A stretch of 64,000 bases of DNA, taken from assembly GCA_030737835.1 (NCBI GenBank), contig CM060849.1, positions 13,807,216 to 13,871,215 on the forward strand, read 5' to 3'. Every line of letters begins with the position of its first letter. The first letter of the stretch is position 1. This document shows positions 23,978 to 35,830 of the stretch, piece after piece. Source of the stretch: Acorus gramineus. Lineage: Eukaryota > Streptophyta > Magnoliopsida > Acorales > Acoraceae. The notes beneath the pieces were generated by a model. It was not told the origin of the DNA, searched no databases, and worked only from the letters and a program-made list of their open reading frames with translations. The translations under genes and the position numbers were made by a program.

Positions 23978-25730
23978 GTAACACCTTCCTTTTTGTTATA
24001 TAAAATTATATTATATTTTGTTGAATGAGATATATATTTTGGAGTGGCATACAATAATGTATTTAATTTTATCTTGAGATTTGTATACAACAACCTATTT
24101 AACAAAAAAATATCATTTTTTTTATTTGAGGGAAAAATCAATATAAGTCCTTATAAACTTGTCGAAATTGCAAAAAATCTTCATAAAATCTTAAAATATA
24201 TACAACCATCCCTTTTATTAGGCAAATTAGGCAATTGCCTAAATCCCAAGATGCACAAAAGCCCCTAAATGTTTTTTTTATATAAGTAGTTCGAGATATT
24301 GACGAATGATAGCTTAACATATTGTTTTATTTTAAAAAAAAAAATGGTAATTTTGATATGGTTAAAAAGTAATCAATTAAAAAAAATTGACAATATTTTA
24401 TGATACCTAAAAAACTGCAAAAAAAATTTACATGACCAGTATGATAAAAGGATTTTTTACTTCAAAAAAATGGGAATGTAAAATGACAAGGCATTAAAAG
24501 GTGCCTCTTTACACTCTCTTCTTTTATTGTTTTCACTCTGTTTTTTTTTTAAAAAAAAAAAACCCTCCCTCTCACTCTATTGGTTCTTTATATAAAATAA
24601 AATCTTTGGACTTCCTGTTTGCTATGGATGAAAAAAAATTTGCGGTGTGAACAAGGAACAAAGCCTTCTTTTATTTGAATCAATTAAAAACTTGAATATA
24701 AAAACTTAATTAGTAATTTTGCATTCCAAAACGCTAGGAGAATGATTTTTGAGTAAAAAATTAATAATTAAAAAATTAAAATAAATATTGTTTAATTAAT
24801 AGTTAAATAAAAATTATATTTAAAATCATCGCCTTAGGCCTCATAATATATCGAGTCGGCACTGTACAACTACATACAACTTTCTTGGTTAGTTGATTTA
24901 TTTCCTCATGTAACTTACTTAGTTGGAAAGTAGTCTTCATGAGTGAAATTTTAAAAAGAGCCCTATTACACATGCCCTATTATTTAGGTCTTATTGACAA
25001 GCCCCGTGAGGTATCATTCACTCATTGGTTGCTTGTTTGACTTTTAAAAAATGTTAAAAAGGTAAAATACAATATTACCCTCAATTAAAACCGATTTCCT
25101 AACTCACTAAATCCATCCCCATTTTTTTCAAAAAACATATCAACCTATTCAGTCAATTCATGAAACTAGTTTTTTCAAAACCATTTCAGAATAAAAAAAG
25201 AAACCATTTATTACATTTATCAAAATAAATCGAAATTCAAATCCTTTAAGATTTTTTAAAAAGAAATTATAGAACGAAATCATTCAAAAAATCTATCTCA
25301 TCAAAAACACCAAAAAAGATTGAATTTTTGTTTGTGGCATGTCATTCAACCAAAAAACGAAGGCGATAAGAAATAGTCAATATTTTTAATTTGTTTTTTT
25401 TAAACATTGTTGTTAATTTGATGATTATTCGATTTCAATAATCAAACAAAGTATTTGCAATGAATGCAATGTTTTTTTAATGAATATAGAAATGAAACAC
25501 AAATCGTAGTATAAAAGTAGAGTTTGGACTAAAATTCAGTTACATTTATAAAATATAATTTAATTTTAACAGTAAATTGTATTAAAAGTTAGTTACATTT
25601 GTAAAAGTCAGTTGCATTTGTAAATATAAAGCAATTAAAAGTTAGTTACATTCTACAAATGTAACTGACTTTCAGGTATAATTATAAAATAATTTAAAGA
25701 TCATACGCCATATTCATGATAAAATCTATA

Positions 25731-26160
25731 CTACCTATAAAAGTACCAATCCATGAAAAACATTCATTGGACATGTTTACCCTTTCCAATTCATGAAAAA
25801 CCATTCCTATCCCAAATGATATTTCATCGTACATATTTACCCTTTCAAATTATTTGTATTTACCATTTAACATTCTTCACAATCAATTACATGATATCAT
25901 AAATTTTTTAATAAATTCAATTACATTTTATATAATTATTTTATACTACCTATAAAAGTACCAATCCATGAAAAACATTCATTGGACATGTTTACCCTTT
26001 CCAATTCATGAAAAACCATTCCTATCCCAAATGATATTTCATCGTACATATTTACCCTTTCAAATTATTTGTATTTACCATTTAACATTCTTCACAATCA
26101 ATTACATGATATCATAAATTTTTTAATAAATTCAATTTCATTTTATATAATTATATAATA
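25731..26160. repeat. 215-bp tandem duplication at the Helitron left end
   Basis: The unit beginning CTACCTATAAAAGTACC at 25731 is repeated nearly base for base at 25946. The second copy lacks the terminal TC that starts the first (T replaces C just before TATA), so only the outer copy keeps a usable Helitron 5' end. Confidence 0.92.
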
Positions 26161-26544
26161 TATCTACATATATTATATTGTAATCGTTAGAAAATCCTTA
26201 TATATAATAGAAGCCCTATGTTTGTAATTATTAATAAAAAATATACAAATATGGAAGGGAGATAAAATTCAACCAAAAATTAATATATACCCTTTCAATT
26301 ACATGTTGTTTACCCTTAACAATTCATGAGAATCTATTCCTATCGAAAATTATTTTTGATCAGACATATTTACCTTTCAAATTATTCTTATCTAAATTAT
26401 AAAAAAACCGTAATATATGTTATATTACATGCACATTTTTATTCTTATATATTTTTTAGAGATTTAATAAATAATGACAATCTATCAAATTATAAATTGT
26501 ATCGTGAAGTTTATGTTTAAATTAATGTATCTAAAACTTTGCCA

Positions 26545-27669
26545 AATTTCTTTCTTGAATAGTTGATCCTTCAGGTTCTGCAGCTTTGCACGAAATACTC
26601 TTGAAGTTAAATCAGGTCTGTCTTGGGGGAGCTGTCCTTTTAATTTGTCTTTCACCTCTTTCCATTCGGGATTACATGTCACAGTAATGAACAAATCAGG
26701 TTTGCTAAACCGTTGAACCAATGCCATCGCATTGAGGTATCTCTTGCGCGTGTTCTGTGGTCCTCCAACAAAAGATGCTGGGAGGACCATTCTCTGTCCA
26801 ATTTGATTTCGTCTGGTTTCCCCTGCTGCGACGTTGTTAACTATTCCTTGATACAACTCAGCTCTGAGTTTTATTTGTTGTCTCCGATAATAATCCAACC
26901 TTGTAGTTTTAAGTTTTATGTACATATCCACAATATATTGTTGAAGTAATCACCCGGCTAACAAAAGAATAGTTTGATCATATTCATGAATCTGTAGCTT
27001 ATAAGAATAGTATTGCCGACACGAAACATTTCCAATTTTCTCGTGAGAGTATTCTGAATCATGAGATTTTCTAATGAGTTATATTGCCAATAATAAATTT
27101 TGTAAGATATAATTTGGATTAAAAATTCTATGTTATATATATAATACAATATTACCGTGGTATTCTCGATTGAATATGTCTGCAGTTGTTATTAAGACAT
27201 ATGTACTTGCTGAATTTTGTCTCTCAGACACTGTGTTCAATTGTGAATCCTTTGTATAGCCCCTTTTTTTAATAGTTTGATGCCATCCAACCTCTCCTTT
27301 AGGGAATAATAAAGGATATTGCAATGGATCATAGCATCCAAAGTAATGTTTGACTCTTTGACCAGAATGAGCATGAACTATTATATCCCTCTGAAATGGT
27401 AAAGTTGGGTTATTTCCTTCAATCCATATGGCAGCGACTTGATCTGCCAAGGGTAAGTCATAAAATCTCTGGTCGAGTCTTACATCCTTTGTGATACCAA
27501 TATTGAAGTTATCCAATGAAGAAAACTCTTTTAAGGAGCGTAAGATCTGAGCATAAGGGTTTCCTTCTAGAATTTTCATCAACTTGACGACCAATACCTC
27601 ATTCAACTCTGCCTCCGGAACAACATGCATTTTGTTATGCCCTTCATTAATTGTGTCATATAAGTACAA
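26545..27669 (-). pseudogene. Broken Helitron Rep N-terminal region
   Basis: The minus strand carries two coding blocks. Block 1 (27669-27156, after an acceptor-like TTTCAG) reads LYLYDTINEGHNKM, then PEAELNEVLV, then YDPLQYPLLFPKGEVGW, as in the region upstream of the Helitron_like_N domain. Block 2 (about 27035-26545) reads SYKLQIHEYDQ, then VDMYIKLKTTRLDYYRRQQ, then SKPDLFITVTCNPEW, which is Helitron_like_N itself. Block 2 has an in-frame stop near 26954 where relatives have Arg, and coding similarity ends after LFKKEIWQ. The HUH histidines, catalytic tyrosines and helicase are therefore all missing. The fragment cannot act as a replicase. Its strand is opposite to the polarity implied by the Helitron ends around it. 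Confidence 0.85.
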
Positions 27670-27732
27670 CTGAAATATAAGAGAACAAAGAAATAAAATT
27701 ATCGTACATATAGGCAAGTATTACAGATGTAG

Positions 27733-29150
27733 AACTACGTGAATATCTCAACTTCTTTTAAACATTTTTTTCACGCAAACCTATTTCTTTCAATCAATGT
27801 CATAACTTACATATACATGTTTTTTTTTTTTGTAAACAAGAGGCTGAAATAAATGATGTCCGTTCGTGAATATCTAATTCATCATCGACACTGCTAAGTG
27901 CTCTAAAAATATTTCACTAGATATCGACTGTTATGATCCTAATTATGTGGTGAGGATTGATACAATTGTACAACGACAATAACAAAGGGTGTGAAGAGAT
28001 ATGAAAGTGATCTTAATAGATGATGAGGTTAGTACTATGTATGTACATGATTATGTTAACGTTTCAGTTTCAATATTTTGTAATGTACATGGGTTTATTT
28101 TCTTTACAATTCAATTTTTAAATTTTCACTTCAATCCATATCATGATAAATACATTATGATTAATGTGGTTCGTTAATTTGTTGAGATTCCCACACACTC
28201 TAAAATTCATCATGTACATGGTTAAGGAGTTTCTTGTTAAATTTAGGTTGTACATTTTACTTTAATCTTTACCGCACATTGTAATCACACTACACAAATT
28301 ATACAAAATTTCTGGTTTGCATTTAGTACACAACTTCTTATTATAAAATATATAAATCAATACTATTGCATAATGTTCATACAATATATTTTAATAAAAT
28401 AAATTATGGACAAGGGGAAATTAAAGAAGTAGATTAAGTAAAAAAAGTGTTCGTAATTCATTTCGTGTACGACCATCGTCCTTCTTCCATTGTTTGTACA
28501 ACTATTTAGCCTCCATCTTCATCATAATCTCTCTCTAGGGGTTCTCTTTTTTCATATGATCCTGCAAAATCATGAAATTACATTCATATATGTTTTTGTG
28601 GATCTTCTTCTCCCTCTCTTCAAAAACAAATTGGACAGGAATCAATAACTACGGAATTTTTCTAACAATGAAGTTCTCTTATTTCATGACAATCATTTTC
28701 TTACTTACCTGACATTAAATTCTACATTAAAAGAAATTCTCAAATGACCATCCTTTAAACACTTTTTCTCAGCATATAATGCTAAAAGACAACAATTTAC
28801 AAATCCGATCTAAATAATTCTCATTTCAAAAATTTGGGCTTTCTTCATTGTCAAATTCATTTCATTGACAAATACTGCTCAATTGTTACTCCAACAAATG
28901 CATGACTAATTTTGGGAAATATGTCATGCTAAAAATTAAAAGAAAAAATAAATATTGTTCAACACATAAATTGGTTGTTATTACAAGGTTTATTTCAACT
29001 TGGGCTGCCATCGTATACACTTTAGGATATTTTCCTCATAATTATAAGTCTTCATTGCTATTTCCCTACACCTCATTATGCATACCAAAGGAATGTCTTA
29101 ATTTACACTTTTTTTCTACAATGTGGGCTTCATGATTCTCTGCCGCATTT
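27733..29150. other. Helitron interior without recognisable coding sequence
   Basis: AT-rich DNA between the Rep relic and the right end. Several short frames exist but none is recognisable. Some stretches near 28440-28560 are less AT-rich and could be remnants of captured host sequence. Confidence 0.4.
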
Positions 29151-29179
29151 TTGGCCCTTTAATCTAAAAAAAACAAGGA

Positions 29180-29301
29180 ATTAAGGATTTGGTGGAGATT
29201 AAAAGCACTACTACTGAAATAACTGCAGTGGAAGAGGCAACTTTGCGGGAAGTTCTGTAGAGATTCATTGAGGTTGGTCTGAATCTAACTATTGTAAACA
29301 G
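29180..29301 (+). pseudogene. Exon-like fragment, possibly captured by the Helitron
   Basis: After an AAACAAG acceptor-like site, one plus frame reads GIKDLVEIKSTTTEI, AVEEATLREVL, one stop, then RFIEVGLNLTIVNR, and ends at CAG|GTAATA, a good donor site. The base composition and amino acid use look like a true coding exon with a single nonsense change. I do not recognise the parent protein. Capture of host exons is well known for plant Helitrons, so this is a plausible captured exon. Confidence 0.4.
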
Positions 29302-29692
29302 GTAATAATTTCATCCACATTGTACCTCTTTTCATATAAGTTCAAGTGGAAAAAATTACATCATAAATATATAACATACATTCAAGTTTTCATAATTGGG
29401 TAATTAATCTTCGGGTTAATGTTTAGACCGATTTCCTATTTATAATGATAAAATACTTTAAAACTCTTCTTTCTATTTTTCAAAGAATGGCAGCCATGCA
29501 TATGATGACAAAATGAAAGGAGAGATTACATGTGAGTCCAATAAACTTGAAAACATAACAAACTTGTAATGATCTAGAGTTCAATCTAAATTTAGGGCTT
29601 ATCATTTTTACATATTTATATAATTAAATATCATGTTTATTAAATTATCAACAAAAAAAAGCACATGTGCAACGCACATGTGTCTCAACTAG

Positions 29693-32450
29693 TTGTAATA
29701 AAAGTCAGACTAAAGGTTGCCAGATTTAACATCTAGCACCAAATTCAATTAAAAAAATTGTAACAAATGTAAAACAAATAAAAAACAAAAGGTCACACCT
29801 AAATCGACAAACATTGGAAATGACATCCAATCATTCAATTGTAATTTCCAATCCGATCAGAGGTTGAAAAGACCTCCAAAAATCAAACCAATGCTTGAAA
29901 AAACTCCAGTCATCCGAAAAACAAATCAATGCTTAAAAAACCTCCAAAACAATCTTTTGATGTGGTTCAATGTGTTCATAAAAAGAAAACATTGTAAAAA
30001 AGTTATCGACTATTGTAGATAATTAAAAAATCGATTGAGAGGAACAAAAAAAAAATCAGCAATTGAAAGAAACACTCTCTCGTGGTTGCATATGAGAAAA
30101 TCCTAATTGTCCTATAATTGGGTTTAGATCCTCTACTTGTTTTTTTGTACTTGTTTCGTGCTTTGATCAATCAGACGGTCATAAACTAATCAAATAAAAT
30201 GGATCAATTTATCCATTCATTATTTGATATATTCATAACCGTTTGATTTTAATTGTGATGATGTGGCAATCCTACAGTAAAAGTCAAGTAAGATACAAGC
30301 AGAAAAAAACAAGCAAAGGATCTGAACCCCCTATAATTGTAATTGTGGAGAGAAGAATTACATATAAGGAAATCCTAACTGTCATATTAGATACTGAAAA
30401 AAATATTAATGGCATATTAGATATTACATCTATGCCATGTCGTGGGGCCTGTAATGGAGCCTATAATATGAGACTTATGAATCATTATTGTTTTAAAAAA
30501 TATCAATATTTATATAAAATGTTAAAAAAATTCAAAAAAGTCAAATTATATAAAATAGTAATTAAAAAAATTCAAAAAACACAAATTCATACTTATAATA
30601 TTTGAAAAAGTCCAATTTTATAATAAACATCACACATAACAAATTGAGAAGGAAAGAAATGTATATTTTTTAAGTTTCACTTTTAATTTTGTTTCTTTAT
30701 ACGTCCATTTCCTTCCTTCTTCAAAACCCTAAAATAAATAAATAATATTTCATGCACAATTATATTTTTCTTATACGAATAAATATTTATTATGGATGAC
30801 GGTATATTTTCAGCTTATTAATTTTATTTGGCTCATTAATTCTCATACGAAGACAACAATTTTCATTGATATGATCAACATTGAATACATCTTATGTAGG
30901 GAATCTAAACCTTTCTTTCGATTCTATTATTTTTATTTTTAGAAAGTTCGTTATTATTTTTAACTTGAATAAATATTTGTATAAATTTAGTTTTTATGAA
31001 ATATTTGTGAAATTTAAAAAGATATATTTGATAAATATCTCATATTATCTTTATCCTTAAAAATATTAAAATATGTATTTTTTCATTTTACTTTTTATAT
31101 AAAATCAAATATTATAATAATTAAGGATAAAATTAAAAATAAAAATGTTACAAAAATAACGTACTCCAAAAATTTTAACATTTCAGGTTAGCATGCAGAT
31201 AGAAGTATTTTTATAATATTCCACCTGGTTAATGAGTATACATGAAGTTATATTCAAATAAACCCCTAAAAATGGATCAAATCAATATTAATAATTTGAT
31301 TGACAAAAATACCCTTGATTTAATCAAATTCCGCATTATGTCCTTCGTGCTCAAGCTTTTTCACCTCCGCCCTGGATGCCTCAGCCTAAACATTCTCCTC
31401 TGTCGCTGCCGTTGCCACCACCACTCCATTTTCATTCACATCGTCAACATTGACATACTTCGCAAGCTCTTGCAATCAAGCTTAAATTTTCATTGCTGTT
31501 AGAACCATATCCCTCAACAACTCTCTTAGACCGCGAACCGAGTTTCGATTAAGTCGGTAAAAACTTTTTACATCTATAAAAAAATGTTATGGGATCATCC
31601 TGTGAAACACATTTCTTCAAAAAAAAAAAAAAAAAACTCTTACACCTCCACAACCACCACTCCTTTGATGTTTACATATATATCTCCTCTACACACGCCT
31701 CCACTCCTCCACTACTCCTCTACACACGCCTCCACGCCTCCCCAACCAAAAAAAGAAAAAAAAATGTTATATTTTATTGATTTATTTAGAGCTATGTTAT
31801 TTTTTATTTCTTTATCTCATTCGATCATGTTCTTTTTCACTACAGAAATAAAAAATGACTATATTTGATTAAAAAAAAAATTAAAACCCAAGTGTAAGTC
31901 TTGTTAAAAAAAATTAAAAAAAAATCACTCTATTCTATTAAATTGTATGCTGTTAATTAAATAATATATATATTAAAATACAATACCATATATTTTTTTA
32001 TTTTAAAGAACATTTTATATAGTTATTATATTATATAAGATTACAAACCATATTGGAAAATAAAAGTCCTAAATAACTGAATTAATGTTTGCTTACGTCC
32101 TTCACTACACCATGACGTCTCCATTATACTTCCTGGCAGGCATCCCATCGTTTTCCCATCACCCAGAATCCACAGCTCCGCTGACCACACATGTTCCCTT
32201 AACCAGTGCTCCAAGAATATAAGAAAGAAAAAATAAGTTTTCCTTACACATATACGACCTCTATTATTGGAACGGTTCAGATAACAAAACACACAGGAAT
32301 CACATAATAAATACCAGTCCGTCTGATTGTATGGGATATACAAAATCGACGGACGATACTATAACTATTTCGGTGGTTTTTAAGGTTGTCCGCAGCGGTT
32401 GCGATGAATAGAAGGAAAAAAAAAGAAAAAAAAGAAAAAGTAATGGTTGA
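29693..32450. other. AT-rich intergenic region with one MITE
   Basis: No gene seen apart from the MITE at 30120-30329. An open frame at 32041-32343 (minus) is uninterrupted for 100 codons, but it is not part of the neighbouring DUF4228 gene, whose last exon ends at 32451. It has no recognisable motif. Confidence 0.5.
30120..30329. mobile_element. Mutator-type MITE, 210 bp
   Basis: Inverted ends of about 38 bases with six mismatches (GGGTTTAGATCCTCTACTTG against GGGTTCAGATCCTTTGCTTG, then a shared T run). They are flanked by a perfect 9-bp target duplication CCTATAATT at 30111-30119 and 30330-30338. A 9-bp duplication is the hallmark of Mutator-like elements. There is no coding capacity, so it would need a transposase supplied from elsewhere. 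Confidence 0.85.
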
Positions 32451-33324
32451 TCAGATCCCAAGCTCGGAAATGCTGTGCAAGGCTGGCCTCCATTGTCCTT
32501 GTCTTCTCGCCCTCCTCCTTTCCATCTCTATCTCCTCCTCCTCACGCTCCACCTGTCCGCATCACAGGAAGTCCACGTCAACCACACGTTTCATCGCATC
32601 CGTTCAGATAAAATTAAAGAGATTCTCTGCTGTGATATTATGCCATATAGACTCGGACAGAGACACAGTCTATGATCATACAGCTAGACAGGGAACGGAT
32701 ACTCTTTTTTGTGTTTGGATCATCAAATAATTAAGTGGATCAGTAGATTTAATATGATAACTCTACAATAAAAAAATCAAATAATATACAAATATATAAA
32801 AATAAACACGGAATTTTAACTCGGGCAGTATGGGACGTGGATAATTGAAATCTAAGACGGTGAAAAATTATTACCTCATTAGCCGAATCCTCGGGCAAGG
32901 CGGCCCGCCTCTCCTTCTTCTCCTTGGACGCCATCAGCCGACTCAGCTTCACGTGCTTCTTCGCCGAGAACTCTTTTAATACCTCTGTTTCATAAGCGAT
33001 CGACACATACGTCAATAAGACTGTGTTTGATATTCTTAAAATTCTACATTTCAAAATCCATTCTTAAAACCAAAGGAAACCTTCGAAGCTGATGAGGCGG
33101 TAGACGTGGCCGATAAGGAGGGTGTCGTCGGGGCGGAGGAGCTTCAGAGACTTGACGAGCTCGCCCGACGAGGCAGACCTAGAGACGTTTACGGCGGCAA
33201 CGTAGTGACCCGGATGGGCGGCCATGACAGTGCTCGCTCCCACCGACCTGTAGATCCTATCCACCTTACCGCAAGTGTGTTGAATAACCACCGTCGCCGC
33301 CTCCGCCGCCTGACAATTCCCCAT
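32451..33324 (-). CDS. DUF4228 (PADRE) domain protein
   Basis: Three exons on the minus strand: 33324-33081, 32984-32875 and 32552-32451; splice phases match and give 151 residues. It starts MGNCQAAEAATVVIQH, the usual beginning of this plant family; Gly2 and Cys4 are candidates for myristoylation and palmitoylation, which would anchor the protein to membranes. The core motifs PGHYV, KLLRPDDTLLIGHVYRLISF and EVLKEFSAKK follow (about residues 38-95). A charged linker of Glu and Arg comes next, and the tail ends WRPALHSISELGI, matching the conserved WRPSLQSISE ending of relatives. The tail sits on the small third exon. Family members are plant-specific and many respond to pathogens or abiotic stress; the biochemical role is unknown. 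The donor of intron 1 (GTTTCC) is weak but the joined frame is exactly that of the family. Confidence 0.92.
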
Positions 33325-34224
33325 CTCCTGACCGTCCGATCGACGGCCTCTCTGGAAATGCTGAAATGATCGGGAGTTTTTTTTTTTATGATGAAATGAT
33401 CGGTTACTGTGGGGGGGATTTGTAGAAATAATAAAAGCAGAGATTAAACGCTTACCTTATTGAATAGAAAGAGAGAGTGATTTTGTTGGGCAAGAAAGGA
33501 AATGGAGATTCTGGAGAATTGTAGTATCTATATCAGGTTATGTTTTTTTTTATTATTTGGATATGCATGTGTTTTGTGAAACGGAGGAAGTAAACGAGGG
33601 AGGGAGAGCTGAAACCGTAGGATTTGATTTGGGAGTGAAGGAGAAGGCGTTTCAGGAGGTCTATTTTTATAAATGGAGTTGGAGTTTGAGTTGGCGATTC
33701 TTTAACTAACAATGGTTGGGGGATTGTCATCAAGGGAAATTTCTCACCTTGGTTTAAAGTACACCCTAAGTGCGGTCCAACGTGGCGTGGTATTGATTGG
33801 GAAAGGAGGCACGTGTGACATTTTTTTTTTTTTTTTTGTTCTGGGCAAATAAGGGCAATTTGTAAGCATAGCATTAGTTTTTATTTATTTATGATTATGA
33901 TATGATAAAAAAAAAACAGAGGGTCAAGATCCGACGGTCTAAATGGCCTCTGCGAAAGGAAGAAACGGTGCAGTGGAAGGAAATTAACATGTCGTTAAGC
34001 CAGTCAACGGAATTGATGTCTGTATCTGAATTAGATATATGAAAAAAATATTCGTATGTGAAATCTAATGGATATTTAAATTAAATACTTCTGTTTGATA
34101 TGAAGATCTAAATTTAGATAATTATTTAAAATATCTTAAAAATAAAAATAATATATTTAGTGTATGAAATATGTAAAAAATCTAATAATTATCAAATATA
34201 AAATATAAATTTATAAAAATTATA
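33325..34224. other. Upstream region of the DUF4228 gene
   Basis: Probable promoter and 5' leader of the minus-strand DUF4228 gene. It has GA-rich patches (about 33470, 33595), a T run (33821-33837) and otherwise AT-rich DNA. No other gene seen. Confidence 0.4.
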
Positions 34225-34454
34225 GGGTTTTTTATTTTTAAGTCCCCACAAACTATCATATTTAGTGATCGATCTCTCACTTCTTCATATTTGAGTTTTA
34301 GTCCTCAGATTTAAATGATAGTTCCTTTTTAGTCCCTGAGAGGGACCTATCCATGAATTATCCTTTAAATCTGGGGACTAAAACCCAAATACGAAGAAGA
34401 AAGGGATCAATCACTAAATATGATGGTTTGTGGGGACTTAAAAATAAAAAACCC
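34225..34454. mobile_element. Fold-back (snap-back) MITE, 230 bp
   Basis: The two halves are inverted copies of each other over almost their whole length. The left arm starts GGGTTTTTTATTTTTAAGTC and the right arm is its near-perfect complement, meeting in a short centre around 34340. Both ends abut TATA, so a TA target duplication is likely, as in Tc1/mariner-derived MITEs. No coding capacity. If transcribed it would form a long hairpin. Confidence 0.82.
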
Positions 34455-35100
34455 TATAGGAAAAAGAAAGGGATCAATCACATGATTTAAAGCAAAATAA
34501 AAAAAAACTCAAATTAACCCAAAAAATATAAATATAATAATATAAAATAAATTTCAAATACAAATATTTTTTAAATCGGACATCATCATATCCGTATTTG
34601 ATTTGAAATATTTCAGATAAAGATATCAGATAATTTTTTAATATTTCTGATATGGATTTTTGGATACGAGATAATTTTTTAATTTTTCAAATACAGATTT
34701 AGATTGGATGCGAATTTGTTTTGGATATTTGATAGACTTACACGTTGCCATCCTTCGCCCGTTGTCATAGCCCTTTCCTGACACCACTACCCTCCCCCCT
34801 CTCTTTCTATCTTCTCTTCCAACCATTCCCACCTCCTCTGCTACCCCCACCTCCTCCACACACCACCACCGGACACCACCCTCCACCTCTCTCCATGCGC
34901 CTCCCCCCACCCCCCCCCCCCTCTCTCTCCTTTTTTTTTGCCTACGTTCCACTCCTTGCCCTAAAAAATGGGGTGGCGTTCCACACTCATGGGATGGGAG
35001 GAAAGCCCCCAAAGATATACATTAAAATAGACAAATTATGTGATGGGATGAGATTTGCTTCATACAATTTATTTTGTCATATTTTTAACCTATAAAAGGT
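34455..35100. other. Spacer with a C-rich low-complexity block
   Basis: AT-rich to 34740, then a pyrimidine-rich block (about 34780-34935) with CCACC, CTCC and C runs. The block yields long proline-rich open frames on one strand and Gly/Glu-rich ones on the other; these are compositional. Confidence 0.5.
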
Positions 35101-35444
35101 ATATAGAAATTGGATGGGCGAAAAATCGATGTACCGAGTTCGAGTAGTCAGATCCGTCCGCTTCGCTTCCTTCGGCAGGTACCGCTAGGTTGCCGGCGAT
35201 CCTCCTCCTCGAGCGTCGCGAAAATGGGGTGGGGGTGACCTGCAGAAGACCCTTCGACGCTAAATTCAGCTGATGTTGTACAAGGGATTTAATGGAAAAA
35301 TATTTCTCACATATCTCAATAGGGAGAATTGATTCCCTATTTATAGTAATTTGGTGGGTGCCCTAGAATCAATGATGAATCTCTCTCCCATCGGACGGAT
35401 GATGAGAGATCCCTGAATTAGGTCATCAAATATATGTATATTTA

Positions 35445-35830
35445 GGGATTTGTAGAATCAGTCATTGATTATCCCTAATTAAATATGCATATTTTGTTTG
35501 GGATTTTTAGGAATCAATTAATGATGTTTCCAAATCTAGCATATATTGTTGGGATTTATGAATCACTTATTAATGGCTCCAAAACTAAAATATATACTTT
35601 TAGGGATTTGAGAAATCAATCATTGATGGTCCTTGATTAAATACATATATTGTTGAGATTTGGGAGATTAATCGTTGATGGTCCCAAATATATATATATA
35701 TATTATTGGGATTTGAAAAATCAGTCAATGATAGTTCTAAATCTAATATATAATATGAGATTTGCATGAGATTTTGAGATCTCTGCATTGATATCCCCAA
35801 AATCATATTTTCTGTTGGGATTTGATCCCA
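35445..35830 (+). repeat. Degenerate 52-bp minisatellite
   Basis: GGGATTTG-type starts recur at about 35445, 35499, 35551, 35603, 35655, 35708, 35757 and 35817, each followed by an AATCA(A/G)TCATTGATGGT-like word and then by (C)CCAAAT and a TATAT tract. Eight imperfect copies, about 52 bases apart, all in the same direction. Confidence 0.75.

Larger units (their letters stand above)
22081..25724. other. Intergenic region with repeats
   Basis: No host gene seen. It contains a MITE-like element (22337-22761), an LTR-like dispersed repeat (about 22975-23600), a TC microsatellite (23805-23829), a G-rich block with 31 consecutive G (23946-23976), and AT-rich DNA to the left end of the Helitron. 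The long glycine- or proline-rich open frames across 23.8-24.1 kb are only the translation of the G/C run. Confidence 0.55.
25725..29692 (+). mobile_element. Helitron (non-autonomous), 4.0 kb
   Basis: Right end: a perfect 9-bp stem CACATGTGC / GCACATGTG with an AAC loop (29662-29682), then ten bases ending in CTAG at 29692, the classic Helitron 3' end, followed by T. Left end: the best candidate start is TCTATACTACC at 25725, preceded by A, which fits the plant Helitron 5' TC end and insertion between A and T. There are no inverted ends and no target duplication, as expected for rolling-circle elements. The right end is strongly supported; the left end rests on the TC motif and the plant-like start. 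Inside are a tandem duplication of the first 215 bases, a broken Rep gene fragment in the opposite orientation and an exon-like fragment near 29180-29301. No helicase domain was found. Confidence 0.72.

Noticed and set aside
23774-24141. Glycine-rich and proline-rich open frames on both strands.
   Set aside because: They are translations of the G/C homopolymer block and have no other sequence signal.
32041-32343. A 100-codon minus-strand open frame just downstream of the DUF4228 gene, first considered as its last exon.
   Set aside because: The true third exon at 32552-32451 restores the conserved WRPALHSISE ending in the right phase, with good splice sites. The open frame has no family motif.
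34638-35095. Long proline-rich (plus) and Gly/Glu-rich (minus) frames of over 100 codons.
   Set aside because: The block is C-rich low-complexity DNA, both strands are open for the same reason, and there are no splice sites or motifs.
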